Below, piece after piece: positions 27,301 through 39,300 of a DNA stretch of 64,000 nt. The position numbers and the translations under genes were made by a program. The notes beneath the pieces were generated by a model. That model was not told the origin of the DNA, did not search any database, and was given only the letters and a program-made list of their open reading frames with translations. The stretch is from Anarhynchus alexandrinus (Eukaryota; Chordata; Aves; Charadriiformes; Charadriidae), in NCBI GenBank assembly GCA_008711295.1, contig VUYV01000008.1:1118476-1182475 (forward strand), read 5' to 3'. Position 1 is the first letter of the stretch; every line of letters starts with the position of its first letter.

Positions 27301-30300
27301 GTGAAAACCAGCTTTTATTTCCCATCCTATTTCTGACCTTTCTAGCCTGTATTTCTTCCCTTAGTTGTATAATTGCATAGTATTGGCTGAACCTTGGGGT
27401 GCTTTGGGAACATCTGGAGACTTCAAAGTCATCTTATACTGGCAGCCGGTTACTTTCTGGGAGAGTTTTCAGCCCAAGTGTTTTGGTGTTCAGGGCTGGG
27501 ACAAACAAGAAATACTCTTTTTCTGCAAATAGCGTGGAACTTGTGGCAAAAAAATGAATAGGATGGATGGTAATTAGCCTTTCCTGCACTTTACGAGCAT
27601 CCTGGCTTTACACTGTGTAAGCATGCTAGACAGGGAGGTGGTGGCACATGGGCATCGGTTGTGGGAGCAGTAACTAACCTGTTCCTTAAATCTTCAACTG
27701 TATTCTTATTCTATATAGTCATTTTGCTTTACAGAGCTTTTTCAAAATTTTGCTATCTGTCAAGTCAAGCTATTTTCCAGTATGTGTCTGATAACATGTC
27801 TGCACAGATTATGTTATCAGACACACCAATTTCCCGATTTGCTTATTCAGAACTCTGCTTGGTGTTCTTGTAACAGTATAGCAACTTGGTCAAGCAGTTA
27901 CTCATGTGTTTATTATTCTTTTTCTTTTCTTTCTCTAGAATCCAGCAACTATCACTCGAATACTGCTTAGCCATTTCAACTGGGATAAAGAGAAGCTGAT
28001 GGAGAGGTAAGCAGCCATCTTAGCATGCAGCCACGTTTTGTTTCCAACCTGCAAGAAATGTTTATTACTGGATTAATGTGAGAATGGATGAATCTCTTGT
28101 GTGAGCTCTAAATGTTCCCCCTTAGACTTTACCAGCTGAGAGTGACTCCTTTTTTTAAATATTAATGCCTATTAGACTTCAGAGAAGTTTTGGGAGTTAG
28201 TTGTCCTTTGGAGGAAGGGATGCTTTCCAGTTTGGACACATACAGGCACGGGGTTTTCACGGGCTCTGGAAGAAAGCAAGCAGGAACAGGTTCCTGTTAT
28301 CTTGCAACTGTTTTGGATTCAGATTTGGTTGCTCTTGCATGTCATTCTAGTATGCATACTCCTGACACATTTTCACTGAAACTAAATGGTTCCTGACTGA
28401 TAAAGGTACTGGTCTGCCTTCCTTGTCTTCATCTTTGCAGCTTTAGGGTTTTTTTAGTGTGTGTGTAAATAATGGCTTGAATTTTGCCTCTTCCCCCTCT
28501 TTGGAGCAGAGCATTTTATGGTTATTTTTCATCTTTGATTCCCAGCTCTTGGGGAACGTTGCTGGTAAAGGTATTTTTTATAGTGGAGGCCCGTTGTGGT
28601 CCTAGTTGCTGGCAGGGGTTAAACCACGCAGCTGTTCACTCACTTTCCCCTGGCCCCAGCGGGATGGGGACAAAAGGGAGAAAGAGGAAAAAAAACCCAT
28701 GTGGGTTGAGATAAAGACAGGTTAATAGAACAGTAATGGAAGAGAAAATAATAATAATGGTAAAAGAATATACAAAATGAGTGGTGCTCGCCACCCAGTG
28801 ATCGATTGCTCTTCCCAAGCAGTGATTGTGGGTTCCTGCCCCCTGGCCAACCCCTGTTTATACACTGAGCCTGACATCTATGGTATGGAACATTCCTCTG
28901 CCCAGCTTGTCCTGTCTGTGCTCCCTCTCAGCTTCTACGGGAAGCTGAAAAAGTCCTTGACTTTAACATAAGCATTACTTAGCAACAACTAAACCAATAT
29001 GTGTTATCAATATTATTCCCATACTAAATCCAAAACAAAGCAGCTACTGGGAAGAAAATTAATTCTATCCCAGCGGAAACCAGAGCAAGGTCAAATCCAG
29101 CTCCAGTGGTAATGCACTTGGGGATTTTTTTTTCCATGCTGGTGTTGCTGTTGGAGAGTGTGAGGGAACTGGACAATTTGTTTGCTTGTAGAAGCTTCAA
29201 GAAGGGGGGACAATCAGTCTTGACCAGGCACCACATAAAGGCAGTACAGGGACTTACCAGCAAAGACCATGACAACCAGTCTTAACAGCTATTACGAGAC
29301 AGAATTGTGTGGGTTGGGGGTGAGGGCAGAAGGAGTCTGTGCCTGGTGGGATGGTTTGTTTGACCTTCTCTCCATTGTCGTTTCCTTTGCCTGGTGATCA
29401 GGAGATAGGTTGCTTTGTAGTCTTCAAACCATGTGCAGAAACAATTGGTGGTAGCGCTGTTGAATTGATAAATACCCGTTAAGGGCATGTAGGTCCTCTG
29501 TGCTGCAGGCTGAGCCCCTGGAGTTTGTTGCTCTTTCACATAGGGAGCAAGCGTGGAGGAGCAGCAGCTTTTCGGTCTGCTGGTGGATAGTTTGGGAGTC
29601 TTAAATATTTCTACTCTCCTGGGAAAAGGGATTTAGGACACCTTTAGCCCCGTTTGTGTAACGCTTTTCAGTTAGTGATGGCTCTCGGGTATCTCTTATG
29701 TTTTGTTTGGCCTAGATTTTTTTTTTTTCTGAAGGGATTATATTATTTTAAAGGTTTAAAGTCTTTGCTTTTTTCCCTGAGATTGACCTCTTTTAGTTAA
29801 CGTTGGAAGTATGAAAGCTTTGTGTTACAAATATAGTCACATTGAGGCTATTTAACTCTGACTGCAACTGTTAAGCATTCTGATTTAGTTCCTTCTCTCT
29901 ATCATGTGTCTGTTCACTTCTTTGTGTTTGAGTTTCTTCTACTGGTTCTTTTGGTCAGGCTAAAGTTCACTCTGCTTGGCTACCTCCGTCTCGCTTTGAG
30001 ATACCTCTGCATAAGTGTACTCAGATGTCATCTGATATTCAGTAGGTTTTTTAGCTTGTTTAAGGCTGCCATCAATTAAAAAAATGAGAGTAAAAATTGG
30101 GCTGTGGGGTTTTCAAAGGAAGCTATCAGCCACTTTTATGTGAGGTATTATTGTTAAGGCTTTTACAGTTTCCAACCAAAATATTTTAAGTGCGTGTAAA
30201 TATTTACAAAGTCCCCAGGTAAATATTTACTCTTGGTACATATTCATTAAAATACTTATCTTAATTCTATAGGATTGCTCCTGTGTAATGTAATGTAGTA

Positions 30301-33300
30301 CGTGACCCTTCCTTACGCAGACCTATCACACACTAGTCGCAGTTTTGGTGCTGATGTCCTGTTATATTAGAGAAAAAAAAAAAAAACATTTTTCTCTCAA
30401 GTAGCTGGTGCTGTTTTCTGTCACTTCTTCACCAAATAGCTTCCACCAAGCCCTTTGCAGTGTTCCGCCGATGCTCAGCTGGGTTAAAGCGGGAGCAGGA
30501 GGCTGGGGAAGAGGCTGAGAGCTGGCTCGTGTTCAAGAACACTTTTGCGATGGATGCGGTAGTAGGTGAAGGCAAGGGTGGGAGGCAGGAGGTCACTTCA
30601 GTAGCCAGGGTGCAAAACAATCACGTTGCAATAGGGATGGAGCTGGAAATGATGCCGTGAGCTAGCTACAGATCACATATTTTTGCTAAAATAGAGGTCA
30701 TTCTTGTTCAGATGAACATAAGAAGCTGATTAAGCCCAAATTTAGGCTTAGTTAGTCTGCCAAAACAGAGATCACTTTTGAGACTCGTTTGACTTCGTGT
30801 GTGTCCAGCAAATCTTATTGCAGATTTGTGCTGGTGTAAATGAGCTGAAAAACACTGGGAAGCATTCATGGTGCGGTAGGGAGGCATGCTCTAATCAGGC
30901 AAAAAAATACATTTAAACACTTTTTTTTTAAGGGAAAGAACCCAAACCTTACATTTTACTTGAAAGTCACACTATCCATTCACTGTGTCTTCAACATCCG
31001 ACCAAAAAAAAAAGTCTTGTGTCTGAAATCTTCAGCTCACAACCCTGTGTTGTGCTGGCTTGCCAGTCGGCACGCAGCCATCGCCGTGTGGGCTAAACCC
31101 CGGCAGAGCCTGACCCCGGAGCCGGAGATTCTGCTCACACTGCGGAGCCAGCAGGTAACCGCTGCTCTCTCGCCCTGCTTGCAGGGCCCCATGGAAAAGC
31201 ACTCGCACACACTGTTCTTTCACACCGATTGAATCCATGCTCTGCAGCAGTGTTGGAGACTTTACATATAAATTTATTCTTTTTTTTTTTTTTCCCTGGG
31301 GGACTCTAAACAGTGGAACTGGTATAAATTTGGCCTCTTTTACTCCTGATAACCATTAGGAAGACTTCCCAGGAAATTCCTGTTGTTGCCTGCAGTCTGG
31401 GTGGCTTTAATGCTTGTGAAGATGTAATGTTTGGGTGCAATTTTGGGTGCTTGATTTCACACCAAGTCAGAGCTTGAACGCAGTTGCTTAATGGCCTATA
31501 TTTACAGTACCGAGCCAGTGTCTGTTTTACCTTAGTTCATGGTGAGTCAGCGTGACCTGACAGGCAGCCTTATCAAACTTTGCCTGTAGTAAAGCAGATA
31601 AACGAAGTGGCTTCTTTTTTGATAAGTGTTAAGTGTGCTGAGGTCTGAGCTTGTGAGATGAAAATTTCCATGTTTTAAAACATGAAAACCTCTTCATTGC
31701 TTTTTTTCATTGTTATGCGTATTTTTAATAAACAGGTTACTGTTGTCTGTGCCAGCTTTGTCATGGAATAATTGCGTTATTAAGAGGGCAGATATGTTAC
31801 AGGTATTTATTCAACTTACAATGAAGTAATAGCCACAATTAAAAAAACCTGCCCTATCCCACTGGCAGGGCATTAATTATTTGACTGTGTCCGAAACCAA
31901 AACTGGTGTTTTGGGGTGGATTTGTTTGTAGGATGGAAGTGGGCACTGGAGGAAGTACTGGAGTTCAGCTTCTGCTATGCTGCATGTGTTTTGGAGAATA
32001 AAGATATCAAATATTATGTTTTCCTCTGTCTCACAAGCTTGGTTAATAGGGACAGGAGACCTTAGCAGGTGTAGGTTGGGCAGGTGACCTCAGAAGTAAG
32101 TGAAGGAAGTGTTTTAGCTTGTAACTTTCTTGGTTGTCTTCCAATTTTACTGTGGCTGATAGCATCTGTCCCTCCCGAGGGGAGTTCTGGGGATGAACCT
32201 CCCCATGATGAAGAGACTAAAATGCAGCTCTCCTGCTTTATGTGCCTTCCCCTGGTCATTTTTTAAAAAAAGAAAAGTATTTCAGCATGCAGCCAAAGGC
32301 CCAATTTAATCCCTGGAGGTACAGACAGAGGTACTGCAGTCCCTCATAGGTGCTTATCTCAGTGGCTGCATGTCTCTGTTCCCTCTGAGCAGAGGACGAA
32401 TGCCAGGGTGGCCCCAGTGGCTTGGCTGCTAGCCCGGATTGCCTCTTCCCCTTGCATTCAGGGTCTGACTCCTCTCTGTAGGTACCTGGCCGTCTGCTTT
32501 CCTTTGGACAAATAAGTGCTTAACGCGATTCAGCAGAGGCTGAACAGGTGAAAAATTGTGTATGGCAGGCTTTTTGGTATGAAGATATCTTTTACAGCGA
32601 GTATACTGATTCTCTGACATTCACAAATGCCCTTTCACTAAAGTAAATATCCCAAAGTGTGTACCAGAAGCTTTTTTTTTTTTTCCCCTTAAGTGAAAAG
32701 GCTTTTTACCTTTGATACTTCCTTGGACAGGATTTGATTATGTCTAGAAAATTGTGATTAGGCAGTTACCAACAGCAGGAGGAAATAAAGAAGTTGACAG
32801 CTTGATCCCTCTGCCAAAAAGACCTGATGCTATTATGGACTTAGTGTTGGTAAACAGTGAAGAAATTCTAGAAGAACTTGAAAAGAATTTGCTGGTGTGT
32901 CTGTTCGTTTTAAAGTAGCAGAGAAAACAACTTTGTGATGAAGAGAATGAATTTTGAAAAAGAAATAGAACCGGTTGTTGAAGTCAGATGTATTGAGCAA
33001 AGAGTCTAGTGTTGAATAGACCGTAACATTTCTTGAGTATCAGAAGTGCTGGAATTACTGAATGTGCAAAGGGAGAAGAGGATAAAGGATTTAAAAGGCT
33101 GTTAAAGGTGCTGTACTCCTCCCCAAGATGAAAATAAGGATGAAGCAACCCTTTAATAGTGAGAAGTTGAGGGATGGCTTGAAAAAATCAAAACCCCTGG
33201 AGTTGTGAAGGAATCAAGGAGGGAATTAAAGGGGTTTTCTCCTGTGTTTCACAGCAGCAATGATAGCATGCAACTATATGATAAAATATGTAGCATACAT

Positions 33301-36300
33301 TGGCTTCAGCTGTTAGTATGGTGCGTATGGAGTTACTTTGCTCAAAAGGGAAGTAGCAGACTAGATGGAACCTGTTAGTAATTCCCTTGTCGGTTACTTT
33401 TGGGGTGAAGGTTTGTTCGTGTTAATGAATGTCTTGGCACAGATGTGTTTTGGAGGCGTTTGGTTCAGAGGAGGATCCAGATGTCATACAGGGGGAAAAA
33501 AAAAAAACCCAGACAGCTGGGAGGATCTTAGTAATGAAAGTGGAATAAAGTGTCACAAGAGGTCTCATCAACAGAGAGATGGAAAAGGAGCTCTGGAGAA
33601 AGGTAGACATCATTTGGGATGCGTTAGATCTGCAGGGGAAATGTTGGTGAAATTGTATGAGATTGTATGAAGTTGTAGTGAGATCTTAACCGGGGTTGTA
33701 TTTGTTTTGGCCTCCTTGGGTTCAAGAAGGGTGAATAGAAATGGAAATGAGTGGTTGAGAAGGTTTACTGGGACAAGGCAGTGGAGAAATGTCATGCGAG
33801 GAGCTTATCTGCTCTGTTGGGAAAGGATGCTGCAGCTGCTGCCTGTGAATCCTCCGACGGAAGAACATGGGAAGAGTGAAGGGAGATCTGCTTGAATGAT
33901 GGTCTGTGGTGATGCTTGAACAAGTGGAAAAAAAAAGGTGTGTTAATAGGAATTAAAGAGTCGTTCCTAACCCATTGCAGGAACTCTTTTGACTGGGCCC
34001 TTGGTGTGTTTGCATAAGGAGTGGTGGAGCTGTTAAGAGAGGTGTTGGACTTTATTCTGCAGTACCCATCGCAACTGTGTATTTGGAGGGAGATCCAGGT
34101 TCTCTTCTGCGTTTTCTAGAGTTCTTATTTTCCTATTGTGCAGTGACAGCATGATTTTGAGTCTGAGACACATAATGTGCAAATAGTTGTGGAAATTACT
34201 TGCTCAGCGTGCCCTGGCACAGCAAAGAAAGCAAGTGCAGTAAAAGAAAACAGCATGGAGAAGGAGGAATACTCTACCCCGTTTCTTCTCAACACTGGTG
34301 AGGCTTACAAGTGGTAATCCCAAAGAGCAGAGTGAATACTGTAAGAATTAAGAGTGCAGCAGAGTTAAAAAGGCAAAATGTGGCCTTTTTTTTTTTTCTT
34401 GTGGATTTATGTTTTCTCCCTCCTTTGCATGGCCCTGGCTGAGTCTCTCAGCTGCTTCATTTGCTTCTCCTGTGTTAAGTGTAGGGGAGACCAGGCACTT
34501 CTGCGATGGAAACCATTTACTATGAGCTGTGGCTGTTGTACCAGAAGGTAAGCACCTGTATATTGGTGCTTTGGACTCCAATCTATGCATCTTACTTGAG
34601 TTACCTTTATCATTAGCTTTTAGCCCCAAGAAACACACGGTGTCAAATTTTCTATCCGTTATTGGGAAACTATGGAAAGCTTGGGAAGGAAATGGTTGTT
34701 CTGAATTAGTTACCCCTTGGTATTCAGAGGGGATAGGTAATTCCAGGTGAAAAGCAGTTGCTGGTGACTTTCTGTCCATGTTTCTTGGTGTAGGGCAGTA
34801 GGTGTCGTGGCTCAGAAGAGTAGCTTTTGCAGGGATTTTGTAAAAATAGAACTGCCTGGTGCAAGTGGTGAAGTCAAGTTCCTGATGTGGATATGCACCT
34901 TTAAAAACAGCCCACCATTACAAATACCTCTGGTATTTCCATAAGCATTTAGCTGAACACAAATGCCAGCATTCTAGTTGCATCATAGCATTTGTCTTCA
35001 AAACTATTTTCTTTGCAAACATCACACCCAACTGTCTGCTGCTTTCAAACGGAGGATGTCCTACACTGGCTGTGCTGCACATAAGAACAGTTTGAAGGCT
35101 GGAAACCTTCTGTGGAGTTAATATTTATTCGTGACTCTTTAATATTGCCTATAACGGGGCTGCACTGAATTCACTTGCTAAAATTGTCTAGATATAAGTA
35201 ATGCTGAAGGCAAACAAAATAACTTGGTTGAGTTAAATCCCTGAGCTAACATTGAAGAACAGTGGCAAAGCCTCATGTATACTGCAGTGCCGTAATTCAC
35301 CACCACCTTAAAAATTCAGTGTCTTGAAAATTAAGATATAAAGTATGTGAACTGCATCAAGAAATGTATGAACCAGCAACAAAATTAACCCTTTTTAACT
35401 GTATGTCAAGTCTTATCGGTAGGTAGTGCTGTGAGAGCTGCTGTGGATTTGGAACTTTTTGGGAATACTGCAGGATAAGACCACGTAGCCAGAGGCGTTT
35501 GTGGTTAGATGTTGTATACCAGGCTCGGTCCCAGATTTGAGAGACACCTAATAACTTCTTTCCCCCAGCGGCAAGTCTTGGTTCTTTTCTATCTGTTGAT
35601 GGACAGCAGATTCTTATTCTGGTCTGGTTTGTGATGAGTTTAAGTATCTGCCTTGTAAAGACTCTTAATTTTCAGCCTTGCCTGCTTAGCTACAGGGTCA
35701 GTTGTCAGCTGCGAGTAAATTTGCTGGTCTTCAATGGGACTGCACTATGGTTAAATGCATTTTGTTTTTCTTTTTCCCCTAGGTAGGTGCCACCTTATTT
35801 GAATTTAACTTGCTGATGATGGTGGGGATGGCTTTTTTACTGGCATTGAATGGGGGATATACATGCAGGTTAGCTGGCTAATTAGATGTGAGTTCTTTGC
35901 AGCTGCTGCAGGCTGGAGAGAGATGTGGTGTCTTGATATTGGGAGGAGGCTGACCTGCCTACTCATGGTTCTTTCAAATCTGGTCCTCCTTACCAAGTTG
36001 CAGAGCTTTCTGTAAGACTAAACCAAAACTATTTTTTTTCTTAAGAGAATAAGAATTAAAGTGGTCTTTTATCTCCCCCCAACTAATTTTGCATCCTCCC
36101 TTCCATGAGAGATCTAACCTTTGGAAGCATTGTAAACCTGGAGTTGTATTTTCTTAGGAGGTTGTTAAAACATCTCAGGGTGACTGGAGACAAAAGGTAC
36201 CCAAATGGCCAGGATTTTGACCCAAGAGGTGGACAGTGCATTAGCTCTGTTGCAGGCTTTGGACATGGGTAAGGTGTTCAGTGTGAAATTGAGGACGGGT

Positions 36301-39300
36301 CTAACTGGAGATCAGAGTCCTGGTCTGATCGAGACCTGGTTAAGCAGCAGTTGTTTGCAGACTCTGGAGATGACTGAAGTGTGTGAAACGTAGCCCTGCA
36401 GTTGCCTTAATTGGAGATTGGTGATCGTGCCTAAGTGCTCCATCAGCTGAACCAAGCATCTGACCCTGCTGATGCACTTCTCCTTGGATCAGAGAAGGAA
36501 GTGCCAAAATTGAAGTCCGGGACCTCTTTGGGGCACACTTAATGTAAATCTGAGTACATGGAGGAAAACATGAAGTATAGGAACTAGGGACCTGCTGAAT
36601 CACGAACCGTAACTGATTGCTGCTTCCTGCCTCCTCTTTAATGTGTTAGTGATTAGAATATTATGGGGAAAATGGAAGGCTTAAGCTGAAAAGAGAATTG
36701 TACCTGGGGGCATCAGACCTGTGCTTTGGGAAGGTGTCCTGATACCTGGACTGTGAAGCAAGAATGTCTTACTTCAGTTTAATGCAAAGAAATCACTGTG
36801 GAGAATCATGAATTACTTGAAATGCAGCTGAAGAATTGAAGTTACCTGAATTTTCAGGGGTGTGCAATTCAAGCCCAAATCTCTGAAATGATGTAGTTGT
36901 TCGTTATTCACCTCTATGGTCAGGGCCGTGTTGTGTTTTGTTATGAAGAGTTTGTTAAAAGCAGTGGGTATGTGAGCTTTTTGAAGTCTTAAACCCAACT
37001 TTGTGCATTGAACTTCCAAACAGAATTTGAAAAATTACTTCCAGGGAAGATAGTTAAATTTTCATTCTCTTGTGTGTGTTATCGCAGGTACTTCGATGGC
37101 AACTTGGAGAAGCTCTTTGCAGAGTGTCATGTAATTAATCCAAGTAAAAAGTCTCGAACACGCCAGATGAACACAAGGTCATCAGCCCAGGATATGCCTT
37201 GTCAGATCTGCTATCTCAACTACTCAAACTCGGTGAGTACCTGGCAGCCATGGCGGTAGCTGACCACTAACTGCCCCAACTCTGCTCTCTGAAACTTAAT
37301 GTTTTGGGCAGGAGTCTGTAAGGATGCCTCCAGCCATATTTAAAAAAAAAACTTTGAAATGAAACTGAGATTTCACGTTTCATTGAATCTTCTAATCTGT
37401 AGTAGACGCATGAAAAACAGCGTTCAAGATTGTTTCTTAATGCAATAAACCTTGTCTTATGTGCTGCAGCTGATCCAAGAAATGCAGTGGGGATCCACAC
37501 AGTTATGTAGTGCTTTATGCGTTTTCTTTAATTCTTACTGTGTGGTTTGAGAAACCTTTTTTTTTTTTAAACAAACCTTAAACAGTGTCAGTTTACCCAA
37601 AATGGGATTGCATTTCAACTGAAATCATTATCCTGTCTGCAAAAACCTTTGAGGATGCTGGGATCTGGGCAGCAGTGTAGTAATGTTCTTCAGAAAAAAG
37701 CAAACATTAGATCAAGTGATTTGAGACATGCAAATAAATGATACATGGAAGAAAAAAATATGTGGAAAGCATGATGGGTGAAGGGATTTACTTAAATAGA
37801 ATGACCAGACAGGAAACAGCTTATAAGAGTAGTAAATAAGGATGCGAAATAAGCAAGCTAGAAAGCCTAGAATAAAACCAAGTAAGACTAGGAATAAAAT
37901 AAAGTTGTGCTGTTCGGAGAACACAACCCATGCGGATGTATTTAGATCTTTATCATGTTTGTGCAATATCTTCTTAATTGGAGAAAGATTGAGGTAGAAG
38001 TGCTTGCTGGGGCTCTAAATTAGACTTCTGGTTTGTGGTAAGATTGGTGATGGCGCTTCTTTTGGGTTTTTGGGTTGTTTTTTTTTTTTGGTAGCTATTC
38101 ACAAATCCTAAACTTTTTGATACACTAATGAGAGGTCCAGGCTTCTGCTGTGTTTTGCACAGGCGAGCAACTTGCTGTGACTTTTCAGGGTCAGGACATA
38201 ATGATAGGAGATCCTGGAAGAAAAGGAGATTGGTGGAAAAGCTCAAACACAAGAGTCCGTCTGTGGCTTTGCCAAAAGGCAGGGTGCTGATATGCGTGGG
38301 GAATTCTTCCTTTATCGAAATTTACCATTCCTGGTGGAGCTGTCCTGACCCTCCAAAACACCGGAACAGCTGCCTGACCCTTCAAGAGCAGAGCAGCCCT
38401 TACGCAAGGCTTCCACTCTTGCTCTGGGTGTGTTTTATGAGCTTGTTTTTCGGCAAGAATGGAAACCGTTTTGAGCTTTGGTGTTTAGGAGTAGCCTCGA
38501 ATAAAGTACCCTTGCCGCTCTAGGCTGACTGGAAGCCTTTTCCCTTGCTCGGGACCAGGCAGAGCAAAGCAAAGCCTGGTTTCAGGAAGTTGAGATTCTC
38601 AGCGTTAAGATCACTATTGCTCTTGAGCCAGTAACCACAAGGCTTTGTGCATCTCCTTTTAAGCCTTGTGTGCACTGACTTCCTTTTTAGAGAATAGCTG
38701 CACAGGAGAATCGATGCTTGCTTTGTGTGAAGTGCTTTGCAAAAGAAAAACAACCTTGAGAAATTTGTTTGGCCCCTCTACCTTATGCGAAAATCCTACT
38801 GTTTAATCACTGCAGACTTTCCACTTTAGGTAGTAAGGAAATAATTTTGATTTTGGGCTACACAACATTTTTTAATAAAAATGGGAGAGGGATTGAGGGG
38901 GCGAAAAATGGGAGGAGACATCTCCAGAATAGGTCCTCTTGGAAGCTCCAAATTTAAATTTCATGCTCTTAATATATTGTTCTCCCTTTTTTTTTTTAAT
39001 GCAGTTGCTGTGCTGGGTGGGAGCGATATGCGCAGCACTCAGAGCTGACAGGCCTTTCCTCTGGCTGGGGGTACATGTGCTGCCTGGGAAGCAGCTTTCT
39101 GGCTACTGGAAAGAACAGCACAAAGCACACTAACACGTCTTGGGTTTGTGGTTTGAACAGCACATTAAAAATAGTAGTGGCCCAGTTATTAGAAGAGCAG
39201 TTTCTTAGCTGGAGCAGGGAGATGTTGCAAGTGTGCAGAGGTGTCTCTAAATTGATTTAAGAGACAACAGAGGGGAACCTCTCTGTTTCTTTGCCGTACA

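Larger units (their letters stand above)
3326..27938 (+). other. ARIH1: ARIH1 intron 1 (24.6 kb)
   Basis: It separates Gln125 from Asn126. The donor is G-N because of the ambiguous base at 3327; the acceptor is canonical AG at 27937-27938. Apart from the gap, a CR1 fragment, a primer-binding-site-like patch, short homopolymers and an (AT)n patch near 15328-15342, I see no exon, RNA gene or coding retrocopy. Open frames of 60-120 codons are scattered on both strands without recognisable domains. Confidence 0.85.

Noticed and set aside
31669..31684. 16-bp perfect palindrome CATGTTTTAAAACATG in intron 2
   Set aside because: About one such palindrome is expected by chance in 64 kb; no context suggests function. 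The same holds for 42901-42916.
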